Below are positions 54,641-64,000 of a DNA stretch of 64,000 nucleotides, in pieces. The DNA is from Symsagittifera roscoffensis. Taxonomy: Eukaryota > Xenacoelomorpha > Acoela > Convolutidae. The stretch lies in NCBI RefSeq assembly GCF_963678635.1, contig NC_087067.1, forward strand, positions 32,028,401-32,092,400. The letters run 5' to 3'. Below the pieces are notes generated by a model. The model was not told the origin of the DNA and searched no databases. It worked only from the letters and a program-made list of their open reading frames with translations. Made by a program: the position numbers and the translations under genes. Numbering within the stretch: position 1 is the stretch's first letter; the number at the start of each line of letters is the position of its first letter.

Positions 54641-55526
54641 TCAAAATTTCGGTTGTCAGACGGATATTTCTCAGAAATACGAAAAACATCCATTTTGACT
54701 GAAAAAGTTGAAAAAGTCAGAACATCAGCAAATCTAGTGGAAAACAGTCGCACGTTAAGACAGAAAAACTAAGCCTCTTATCGTGACGATCACGTTCGAT
54801 AAGCCCCTCAGAGGAGAAGATAATGGTAAAGGAGGCTTCAGTGGGGAAGTGGTGAAGAGCAAAAACCTCCCGTGCCACGAATTGGGAGTGATAACGACGT
54901 TATCTCGAGGAAAACACGGAAGCGGAGGCTCTGTACCCCAGAGACTGACATATGGTGGAAGACTATAACAAACTAACTTTCTGCGACTCTGATACCATAG
55001 AACTTTGAATTGACACCGGTGTTATTTGATATTTTAGAATATGAGTAGCTAGGAAGAGGAAAGGGTCATTCCATCTCCAATGGATTTAACATAGAACTGT
55101 CACCAAAAACATAATAAAATAGGACAATCGAGCCGTGTTTTTAATAGCAATCACGTAGTCTGAGGATCCGAGACCCAGCTATGTGGTTGTGTTTGCATAA
55201 AAACGAAAGCTGATCAAATGTCGTTTGACTGATGGCCTAAAAATAGTAACTTTTTACTTGGCCCTAAACAGACCAGAAAATCAACTGGCAAGGTCGAGAC
55301 GGAAAAACGAGTAGGATTAAGGTAACTGACGCCTGCCAGTCGTTAATAGGTACTTTTCTACGCTCCGTCACTGCGTAGTATTTGGGCGAAAGTTACATAG
55401 ACGTTTTTATGGCGCTCCTGGGTGGGCCTGTTAAAGGCACGAGACCATCATGATCAGCAAACGTTTCTTCGACGAACCTTCCGCTCCGGGCGTATGCCCG
55501 CGTTAGAGGCCTTAATGACCTTTATT

Positions 55527-55562
55527 GTACTAGGGGGAAGGTGCGTACCCTCCGCCTAGTAC
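55527..55562. repeat. Inverted repeat, 8-bp arms
   Basis: GTACTAGG at 55527-55534 and CCTAGTAC at 55555-55562 are exact complements around a G/C-rich 20-base loop that itself contains GGGAAGG and CCCTCC. It could form an RNA hairpin in the retroelement leader. Confidence 0.6.
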
Positions 55563-56626
55563 TATTTAGCTTTTTACTTAGTTAACACCGAAAATTCCGG
55601 GGGCCGGAGGGTTAGGTGGGAAGTCATGAGCCCGCTTGTCCCAAAGTCCCGGGATCAGAAACAATTAAAGAGAAAGCGTAAAACCAAACAAAAAGTGTAT
55701 AACCAAGAAAAAGCCAAAAACGAATTTATTTGAAAACAAAAAAGTACAAAAAACAGTAAAAAATCCAAAAAAGACCAAAAACAATAAAAAACATAAAGTG
55801 ACAATTTATATGTTAATTCCGGACGAGATATGATCTGAACTTCCTTTTTGTTGTTATTTCAGATTGATTTATATCATTTCTGATAGAAAGATTGTGTGTT
55901 TTAGTGACGGGTTGGGTACCCTCCCTTGAGTGTAATTTGAGTATTTAAGCACGTTACTGGTGAGTTGCCGCTGGCCGGAGGGTAGAGTGGCAAGCTGACC
56001 GACGTGTTCCACACTCAACAGGGACATCAGGGACAACATCCACAACGACTGTTGGGTATCGTTGAAACAATTTTAGGATCGTTCGGGTACTATTTCATCA
56101 AAACTTAAGAGGTGGGGGCACGATTGGCGCGGTCCGATTGTACCCTCCATCGATCACGAATTTCCGAGTTAAGGGTTTTAATTCGGGTATTTTGGTGCAA
56201 AAGGAGGGTATAGTAATATTCATTAACGACTACTAAAAGATTATTGTCCTTACTATATATTACTTATCTCCTATTTAGTCCTGAAAAACACCCAATTTTA
56301 TCGAAAATTACTGATTTTCGACCAAACTGCAGACCCCAAAATTTTGGATATCCGAGCTCTTCCGAACAGCAAAAAGCTTTTATATAGGGAGTTGCTACGT
56401 GGTTCAATCCCCATGACTAATGAAACCGCGTAAAAAAGACTCAGTAGAAGTAAGAAAAAAACAAAAAAAAATTTTTGATCAAAATTTTGATAATTTTCCG
56501 ATTTTTGTCAATTTGTTTTGGGGATCGAGTTTTTGAGTTTTTAGAGTTAGAGCAATAAAAATTTTTGCGTTAGGAGCGTGCTACCATAAGGTTTGCGGTT
56601 ATTAGAGATTTTTTGAGTAACCCTCC

Positions 56627-57600
56627 GGTTAGCTCCGTGGATAGAGCTAACGACTTAGAGATTGGAAAAGGAAGGCATCGGAGGGTCCAAATTGGATAGA
56701 TATTGGCCAAATTTTTGTTTCAAAACCATTTTTGGTCCGGTTTTTTGCATTGTTCCAGTGCCGTACGGGGCTACTACGCTCGTTTCAATTTTTTTTATGC
56801 ACTTTCAATAGGAATTGAGGGAAAAGGCTTTCAGAACCTATAAGGGTGGTGAAAATGCCAATTTGACGAACGCGTTTTTGGCAATTTCTCAAATACTAGC
56901 CCATCGATTGGAGTTATTTTGGTACCATAGGTCAACGTTTTTGACCAGTTATCCGGACCGCAACCGTTTTTGGGTTGATAATCTCGGAAAAGAAATTTTA
57001 TTTAGAATTTGTTGGTTCGGAGGGTCCAAATTATAGGGAACCCTCCGAGCGGCCGAAAATTTTATAAGAACACCTTTTTATCCTACTGGGAAGGTAGACC
57101 GTGTCAGCCAACCTGGTTTTAAGTCAGTTACACCGCATTCGGAGGCTTTATCGCTTTAGAATAACCCTTTTTCTTGACTTTGGGGAACCCTCCGAAGTAA
57201 CCCTCCGGAGTCAGCTAAGCTCCTTAGCAACCCCCCTTAGTGGAATATTTCCACGAGACCCTCCGAAGAAGTTAGAACAACCTCCCCACAGAGAATTTAG
57301 CTTGTGTTGACACCTTCTGAGACTAGTAGGAGACCCTTACAAGTGATATTCAAAGAGTTTGAAATTTTGAAGGAACCCTCCGAACTAACCATCCGGAGCG
57401 TATTAAGCCTCTTATTGACCCTCCTTAGTGAGTTTAGGGGGACCCTCCGAAGTAACTTGGGGGATTAGGGTACCCTCCGAAGTAACCCTCCGAGGTAAGC
57501 TAAGTTTCCTAACAACCCTCCGGAGTAACCCTCCGGAGTGACTTAAGCCTCTTAGCAACTCTCCTTATTGAAAATTTAGGAGTATCTTCTGGGGCAATTT
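56627..57600. repeat. Cluster of CCCTCCG / CGGAGGG motifs
   Basis: ACCCTCCG appears more than ten times, often as CCCTCCGAAGTAACCCTCCG with TTAGCNNCCCTCCTTAG-like sequence between. The complementary CGGAGGGTCCAAATT appears at about 56690 and 57018. The repeats are irregular, so this is neither a microsatellite nor CRISPR. Complementary motifs of both signs within one transcript could pair. It lies 0.9-1.8 kb upstream of gag. Confidence 0.65.
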
Positions 57601-58526
57601 GAGCAACTAGAATATCCAATAAGAGTCGGAATAAAACGTCAACTACCAACGGGCGTGCATATTAAGATCACAGGAGCCAATTTGACCCAGAGATTTGTAA
57701 TCAACTGTGGATTCTAGATCGGGTCTGTTAGAGGTACCCCAACAATTTTTTTTTTGGTTGTGGATTCAGTTGTGTGGTTGCCTTGAGCTACTTAATAGGA
57801 AAGCTCGGGCAATCCGGGAACACATAAAAAAAGGACCTCGGTGAGTGTAATAGGCAAATACACACACACTTGAGAAGACTGTGTCCTGGGCTTTGTTCTT
57901 TTGGAGCGTTCCGATTGAGGGAAATCTTTTTCTTTAAGACTAAGTTTTTTTGATCTATTTCTGAATCATCACTGCCTTTTTACAAAAGGTTGATTGATTT
58001 TAACACAGCAGTGATTTGATAAGAGTGTGGCGGTAAATTGATACTGACGAAAGGTCGCTGTCACCTGTAGGAAATGGTTATCTGATAATCAATTGTGTTT
58101 TGTGTATTGACTATAACTTGTGAAAATTTTGTGATACTGTTATACTATACAACGGGGTTGAGTCAGCATTATATCAATACTGAGCAGATCCTGCGTGTAA
58201 TTTTAGCTGAGTCACTAATATTATCATCGAGAAATCTAAGAGACATTTTTGATACTGACGAAATCGAGTAGGCAGCGTTAAGTAATTAACTTGAACTCAT
58301 TTGCGGTACGTGTACATCGCCATTAAATTGTACGAATATTGTTATTTATTAACAAAGTATGCAGCGTAGTGACTCGCTAGGATTGACTACTAAGATTCCC
58401 AGGCTGAGCAAGGGAAGCACGTGAAAGTTTAAAACTAGGCGTAGCCAATCTTCGTTTAGCAGCGCTTCTGCTGTTTTTGCTGACAACGAATCGACTAAAG
58501 GTCAAGCTGATCTTTCAGTGAGCGAA

Positions 58527-60480
58527 ATGAAACTAAGGAGCGAGAAGAACCTCGATGGCGATCACGGGCGGAGCGCCGAGGCCGGGCCGGCGAGCGAAAC
58601 GCTTGTGGACCCCTTTGACGAAGGGGAACGAACGCTTATTCGACCCGACTTTGAGCCGAACGAGGACCTCGGACGGGCGGAAGTCGAGGGAACGGAGGAG
58701 GCCTCGGAGCGTTCCGAGGTCGAGCCGCAAGAGGAAGTGTTATTCAGGGGAATGTCCAAATCGGAGACTAAGAGTCATAAGTGGAAAAAAAGAACTTTCA
58801 CCCAGCCAATACCCACTCATCTCTGGCCAAGCAGAGCAAGAACGCGATGATGTCCAGTATAAGCCCGAAGGAAGAACAAACGGGTTCGAAGGCCAAGAAA
58901 AGCTGGAAGTCTTTGTACGATGAGCGCATGGTGTCACTACAAACTGAAGGTCTATCTTCCAGTTATGACCATCCGGAGATAACCCACCCGGATGTTAACT
59001 TCACGCCGTGCCCAAGGAACGACATGAGTAGAAAGGCGTTGTCCGCCTCGCCGACCAGGCCCATTTCTGATGGGATAACGATGGGAGCGTCCTCAAGGTT
59101 CGACAGGTTGATGATGTCGATGGGCAAGCAAAAGGGCGGCGCGTCATCAAGTACCAGGCTGCAACCGCAGTTGACCTCATCTTTTCTGGGGCTAACCCCG
59201 ACATTGGGGGCGGCTGGCGATATGAGTGACATGTTTGCTGGCGTAATGACTGGTCTGGATGAACTGCGACGGGACATGACTAAGACTAAAAGAATAGATC
59301 AAGTTGACGAGAGAGCTCACCAGGGTCGAGAGAATTTGCGACATGAATTGACACACGTGAAGTCGCAGGCGAGAGTCGATCAGGCTCAATTGATTCGCAA
59401 CACCAATCAATGCCTGGCGGAGAGCTTGGCACAGGCAAACAAGGAGTCAGAGGAAAGAGAGGCTAGGATGACAAGAGAGATCGAGCGATTGTTGAACGAC
59501 CACGACAATACCTATGCTCATACGATGACTAACCTGGAAAAAAGGTTAGATGTCAAATCTGACCTGATAATGCGGAAACTTGACGAAATCTTAAACGGAA
59601 GTAATCGGGAGGAGCGTTCCAACCCAAGGGAGCGCTCACGCCAGGCGAATGATGGAGATGGAACAGGCAACTATGCCGGGGCCCAGCAAGATTCGAGAGC
59701 GAATTACGAATCTAGGAATAGGGAGCGGCCCAGGGCAGCCCCATCGAGACCAGTTTGGACGAACCCGGTCCCGCCGGAAACGGATGCCACCCCGGAGACT
59801 AGATTGCCCACTGTGCCACAAGTCAGATCGGTCCCAGATCTGACTACGGTCTCACAGGACACGACGATGTATGCTTCGATGTTTGAGCCTCTGAATGGAT
59901 CTCTCAAGACATTCATCACCAAGCTCTCGAAGTCAACCGAGAGAGGAGAGAGGTCAAGAAGGACATTGAAAAAGCCGAAATCATACAAAGACGAGTCAGA
60001 CGGCTGCATTGATACTTGGATAGAGGTGATGAACTTGCACTTTGAAGAGGAGAATCTCTGAAAGAAACAGGAATGCAGCGCACTGACAAGCAACCTGGAG
60101 GGTACCGCCCTGAATTGTGTAATGGCAAAAAGGGCAAATAACGAGACAGTGCTCGCAAGATATTTGACATCCTGCTGAATCGTTTCGGCTCTGGAGTACA
60201 AGGGCATCAGGCTATGGTGAAGTTCGAGAAGAGGCGCCAAAGAGATGACGAATCCATAGACAAGTTTTTGGACGACCTTGAATTACTTAGGAGGAGAAGC
60301 AACCCCGATGAGAGAATTTCCGAGCGGAACTTAGCGATTGCCTCGAAGTTCATGGATGGAGTGAAGAGTGAAGAGTTAAAAACAATGCTAGCCACACACT
60401 TCGCCCTGTCGCTTGACCAGGTACCCACGCCCGATGATTTGCGTAGGAAGTCGCGTGAGTATTTGCTCATAAAACCGAGA
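58527..60480 (+). pseudogene. Gypsy gag, matrix/capsid part, with frameshifts
   Basis: The first frame (ATG at 58527; open from about 58425) is acidic and runs to 58850. A shift in the A run near 58785 leads to the main gag frame, which ends at TGA 60059. That frame has a long coiled-coil (about 59240-59600: DELRRDMTKTKRIDQVDERA and following) and a Pro/Arg-rich hinge. The capsid-like part is split across 60062-60480, where MVKFEKRRQRDDESIDKFLD and FMDGVKSEELKTMLATHFAL match the retrotransposon gag domain. Gag forms the particle that packages the RNA. It has at least three lesions. Confidence 0.75.
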
Positions 60481-60563
60481 GCGCAGAACCGTTACAGCAA
60501 TTATGGCAAATACAGCAGAACAAACACAGCGCGAACTCCAGTTGGTACAAACCTCGCGACGAC

Positions 60564-61121
60564 ATGGATAAGAGGAGGTCCTGTGCGAATTGTGGCTCGA
60601 TGGACCACCATGTTTCAGCATGTTCTGCTTACAAACAGAACATGAAGGCGATAGGCCACTTACTCGACGACGTTGATGCGACCGACGAGGACCACGAAGA
60701 GTACGTTAGAGGGCTCATTATGAAGTATGGACCGAGGTGCTTCTTCTGTAATTTGGAGGGACACTTCAAGTCGGACTGCACTCAATTTTGGGATGCAGTG
60801 TTGGACGCGAAACATCCCCGCCATGAAGAGGCGCTTTCGGGCGTCAAAGCCAGTCGAGCACGTCTGATGAACGAGGCTGAGTCTCGACGAAAAGAGACAA
60901 CGCCGAGCTTTTTTACGACTAAGAAGGTGAACACCATACCTGACGAGGTGGTAGCCTCGAGCTTGGAGGCAGATTCGTCCGGCCCGCTCAAGGTGGATTA
61001 TGGTTTGGCAGCAAGGACAGCGTTGCAGAATATCCAACAGGAGTTAGCCACGAAAGAAGTTGAGCAATGGGTAAGGTCGAAACTGGAGAGCAGGGATCTT
61101 TGGGAAAAATTGACATTTTGA
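60564..61121 (+). pseudogene. Gypsy nucleocapsid with two zinc knuckles
   Basis: Two CX2CX4HX4C zinc knuckles are complete: CANCGSMDHHVSAC and, about 50 residues later, CFFCNLEGHFKSDC. They are followed by a Lys/Glu-rich linker leading to the protease. The frame is offset from the capsid frame by one shift near 60570 and ends with TGA at 61119, where another frame takes over. Zinc knuckles bind the element RNA. Confidence 0.85.
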
Positions 61122-61738
61122 GTAAAACAACGAAAGAGGAAACACAGGAACCGAGAAAGCAGGGATTAAAGCTAAACGTCATATCGGGTAGAACTTTCGG
61201 CATGACGAAAGAAGGAACGAAGATAATGTCCATTATCTCAGTCGCAGGACACCAGGTGGTCAAGAACTTGAGTGAGCCGTCCGAGCTTACGCTGGTCCAC
61301 CTGGACATTTATGCAGACTACCTGAGGGAGAAGGATCCCAAAATGGACTCCAGGGCAGTGCGAGCGCTGCTCAGGACAGGAGGTCCGAGGCTGATGAGAG
61401 TGGATGGACATTACATCGAGGTCCAGATTCTGATGAATGTGGACGGCATCAATATCTACACAAAAGCTCACGTAACTGATGCGAGTGATCAGGTTGTTCG
61501 GATATACATTGACCAAGAAGAGCTGAAGGTGCGATGAATCGGACACAATGCCATGCTTGAACAGGATGCGGTCCACATAGGTTGCGAAGCCGATCTGGCA
61601 GCACATGTGCTAGATGTGCAGGGCAGACAACTTTCAGTGAAAGGACTGTTGGACACGGGTGCAGTGATCAGTGTCATACTGGTCAAAACCTGGACTGACC
61701 GAAAAACATCAGACTGGCATACTGAAGAGAGTAAATGA
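61067..61738 (+). pseudogene. Gypsy spacer and aspartic protease
   Basis: The frame 61067-61537 encodes a spacer with GLKLNVISGRTFGMTKEGTK and a hydrophobic segment that may be part of the protease fold. After TGA at 61535 the same frame resumes at 61553 and contains VKGLLDTGAVISVI, the retropepsin DTG active site (DTGA). The stop at 61736 lies inside the protease, which would then be truncated. The protease cleaves Gag-Pol. One of the two stops is probably mutational. Confidence 0.7.
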
Positions 61739-61765
61739 ATTGAAACTTCTAGGAAAAAGTTTTCA

Positions 61766-64000
61766 ATGAAGTCGGAAACAGATGATGAGTTGTCTAGTTG
61801 CTCGAATTTTCCCGAGAGACCGACAAAAACAGAGTTAGCTGCGAATAAACCGGTCCCACCTAAGATAGAACATTTGAAGGGTAAAATATCAGACAAGGAA
61901 CTAGGTTCGCTCAGGGCGGTGCTAAGTCGGAATGCAGACGTTTTTTCGAAACATAAGGCCGACATAGGTTGCTGTAATTTTGTAGAACAAGAAATTGAGA
62001 TAGAAGAGTGCTCGGTACCTCATAGGGAAGGGGCGAGGAGAATGACTCCTCATAAGTCGGAAGTGTGCAGGAAGTAAATCGAGATGTTAATGGAGTACGA
62101 CATGATCGAGCCGTCGAAGTCCCCGTGGGCTTGTGGCGTGGTCATGGCTAAAAAGAAAGGGGGAAACTCAGGTTTTGTTGTGATTTCCGTTATCTGAACG
62201 CAATGACTATAAAGGACGCATACCCGATTCCCCGCATTGATGAGAGCCTATCCAAGCTGGGGGACGCGAAGTTCTTCACGACGTTAGATTTGGGCTCGGC
62301 GTTCTGGCAAGTGCCACTCCGAAAGCAAGATCGTGAAAAAACGGGCTTCGCGTGCGAACTCGGATTGTTCCAGTGGAAGAGGTTGCCGTTCGGATTGTGC
62401 AACGCGACGGCTGCATTCCAGCGACTGATGGCCCAGGCACTCACGAGTGTGACGAAGAAGTACGGGAACCTCATCATGTGTTGCGTCGATGACGTCGTGA
62501 TAGCAACACCAACCCTGGAAGATCACATACAGAGGTTGGATGAGGTGTTTACTTGCATGAAGCAGGCGGGTCTGAAGTGTAAACCCTCAAATTGCGAGAT
62601 CCCAGAATACTCCATAAAATATCTGGACCGCCTGGTGGATAAGCATGAAGTGAGACCGGATCCTGAAGCGGTCGAAGCGGTTTTGACCTGGAAGACACCC
62701 AAGACAGATACACAACTGATGAGCTTTTTGGGGTTTGCTAACTATTATCGGGAGTTCGTCAAGGGATACGTCGACAAGATATACCCCATGCAACAGTTGA
62801 TGAGAAATAAAGGCAAAAAATTCACTTGGACCGATGAGGCACAAGTTTTGATTGAAAACATTAAACGAGAACTTTGCGAGGCACCAGTCCTCGGCATGCC
62901 AACAGAGAAGGGGATGTTTGTGTTAGACACGGATGCATCAGTAGTTGCGATATCAGACATATTTCACCAGGAGCAAGAGTGGAATGGGAGAACGGTTCTC
63001 CGTCCAATAGCCTACGGAAGTAAGGTCTTGAGCGATGCCGAGATGAAGTATGGCGCACCAAAAGCGGAAATGTTCGCGGTTATCACCCTCGTGGAAAAGT
63101 ACAGGGCCTACTTGGGGAGTGCTCCTTTCAAGTTGCATGTGGATAATCGTGCCCTTGCCTGGCTTAAAACCTATTCGATGGACCAAAGTTATATTGGTCG
63201 TTGGATCGTGCGCCTGGATGGATACCACATGATCATAGAGCACCGTACCCGTGACAAGCATCAGAATGCTGATAGCCTCAGTAAGAAGACAGAAATCTAT
63301 GAGCGCCTCGAACAAAATCAGGCTAACCAAGCGGAGATCAAAGACGGGTTTTCATTCCTAGACAAGGAGACCTACGACAAACTACCACTCACTAGGTGGC
63401 TAGATAAGTCAGAGCACCCTATACCAGGAAACCCTGAACTTCCAGTGGAAACGGCCGCTGAGATAAAGGTTTTAGCCAGGGGTGAACCCTTTCCGCTGGA
63501 TCTGCTAGTCCGATCCAATCTGGTACAGCAGGAGCTTACCAGGTTGGGCATAAACAGCATAGCTCTGTTAAATAGGACGGTGAACGTGGCGCCGGACGTG
63601 ATGGGTAAGCTCCATGACTTGCTAGATAGGGAAGTCAAAAGGCATAATCATGAATGGATGGAAACCATGCAGCGATTGACCGTCACTGAGAAAACGGAGA
63701 AGAGGCCAGTGATCATTCGCGGTCGCGATGTGGAACGGGATTGCCGGTCGATAGTAAACCAGCTGGTGGCCTCAATGCCGAAGGATGTCTTGTTGAGGAC
63801 TTCGTTCATAGAACGTGGGAAATCGACCGCGGTCCAAGTCACTGAAGAAGTCAGGGTCAAGTCGAAATCCAGCTTCACGAGAAAAGTAGATTTCACGGAT
63901 GCAAAAGAAGAGTACGAGCCGAGCTCAGATTGTTTTTCCGGGGACGAAACAATATCCGGGTGTCAGGCACCTTCCGGCCCGTGCAGGACGACTTGTCCGG
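61766..64000 (+). CDS. Gypsy pol: reverse transcriptase, RNase H and connection (partial)
   Basis: The RT N-terminus is in one frame (61766-62077, then AVMEYDMIEPSKSPWA-like text at 62090-62155). A one-base shift in the A/G run at about 62150-62161 then leads to a frame open to the window end. Motifs include FRYLNAMTIKDAYPIP, FFTTLDLGSAFWQVPL (motif A), LPFGLCNATAAFQRL (B), MCCVDDVVIATPTLEDH (C, with Cys replacing the usual Tyr or Phe of YVDD) and FLGFANYYREFVKGY. RNase H follows with VLDTDASVVAISDI, a YGSKVLSDAEMKYGAPKAEM block and DKHQNADSLSK. The connection region runs to 64000 without an integrase zinc finger. Confidence 0.85.

Larger units (their letters stand above)
54650..58424. other. 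Non-coding stretch upstream of the gypsy gag: probable LTR/leader region
   Basis: No protein-coding frame is convincing. An open frame at 54783-54968 (Gly/Lys-rich, RGKHGSGGSVPQRLTYGG) is unrecognised. The region contains hairpins, GGCCGGAGGG phrases at about 55601 and 55975, and a dense run of CCCTCCG motifs at 56.6-57.6 kb. It leads into gag. I expect the 5' LTR and primer-binding site of the gypsy element here, but with the 3' LTR outside the window I cannot mark its ends. A GCTCCGTGGATAGAGC tRNA-like D-arm occurs at 56636. Confidence 0.4.
58425..64000 (+). mobile_element. Ty3/gypsy LTR retrotransposon, gag-pol, runs off the right edge
   Basis: Gag, zinc knuckles, aspartic protease, RT, RNase H and the start of the connection region follow in standard Ty3/gypsy order. 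The block is visibly more GC-rich than the AT-rich DNA to the left, and the change comes near 58.5 kb. Earlier ORFs are broken several times, while pol from 62161 to the end is open for 613 codons. Integrase, any env and the 3' LTR are outside the window. The element is upstream of the C5orf34-like gene in opposite orientation. It is a different lineage from the integrase relics at 30-32 kb as far as can be judged. Confidence 0.88.

Noticed and set aside
54783-54968. Gly/Lys-rich 61-codon frame as a gene
   Set aside because: Not recognised, short, and in the probable leader or flank of the gypsy element; kept only as a note in the region entry.
56627-56710. tRNA gene with D-arm GCTCCGTGGATAGAGC
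   Set aside because: The D-arm pairs, but the T-arm does not, and the sequence is embedded in the CCCTCCG motif region; probably chance.
58518-64000. Bacterial or contaminant origin for the GC-rich right end
   Set aside because: The domain order is that of a Ty3/gypsy element, and composition differences are common for recent retroelements.

Overview
The window is nuclear DNA from an animal, most likely an invertebrate. Coding sequence is split by GT-AG introns, most of the DNA is AT-rich and repetitive, and several animal-type retrotransposons are present (APE-type and restriction-like-endonuclease LINEs, tRNA-derived SINEs, hAT MITEs, Ty3/gypsy). The species cannot be fixed from the sequence. 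A tunicate, cnidarian or other soft-bodied marine invertebrate would all fit.

Two host genes are visible. The terminal exon of an EF-hand calcium-binding protein lies at 1202-1378 on the plus strand. Nearly everything else up to 53.4 kb is one minus-strand gene, a homologue of vertebrate C5orf34. I find eleven coding exons: 53399-53169, 37217-37041, 36856-36764, 33978-33720, 26183-25988 (3' edge unsure), 25186-24963, 24590-24377, 24298-24143, 16017-15611, 11758-11622 and 9987-8186. Intron phases agree at every junction except the one after exon 5. The last exon adds a long Ser/Lys/Glu-rich tail. The human protein is about 640 residues; this one would be about 1,300.

The introns are filled with mobile DNA. 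From left to right these are: a four-unit tandem array of about 0.9 kb repeats (2.2-5.8 kb); tRNA-headed SINEs with a conserved hairpin tail; LINE B (17.9-23.2 kb, APE endonuclease plus RT) split by a jockey-like element; a higher-order satellite (28.7-30.1 kb); two Ty3/gypsy integrase fragments (30.1-31.8 kb); hAT MITEs with 8-bp target duplications (34.5 and 38.7 kb); LINE D (38.4-42.4 kb); an old minus-strand LINE A copy (45.1-48.3 kb) holding a nested piece of LINE B; and a much younger plus-strand LINE A (about 48.9-52.9 kb). LINE A combines an SGNH-hydrolase ORF, a zinc-finger plus reverse transcriptase, and a C-terminal CCHC plus PD-(D/E)XK-like nuclease. LINE B also begins with an SGNH-hydrolase ORF, although its endonuclease is of a different class.

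Upstream of exon 1 lie a minus-strand remnant of a second restriction-like-endonuclease LINE (53.6-54.6 kb) and a long non-coding stretch full of CCCTCCG/CGGAGGG motifs and hairpins. From about 58.4 kb to the right edge there is a GC-richer Ty3/gypsy element with gag, two zinc knuckles, an aspartic protease, RT and RNase H. Its pol frame is open at the window end, and integrase and the 3' LTR lie outside. All the retroelement ORFs except the last 1.84 kb of pol carry stops or frameshifts.
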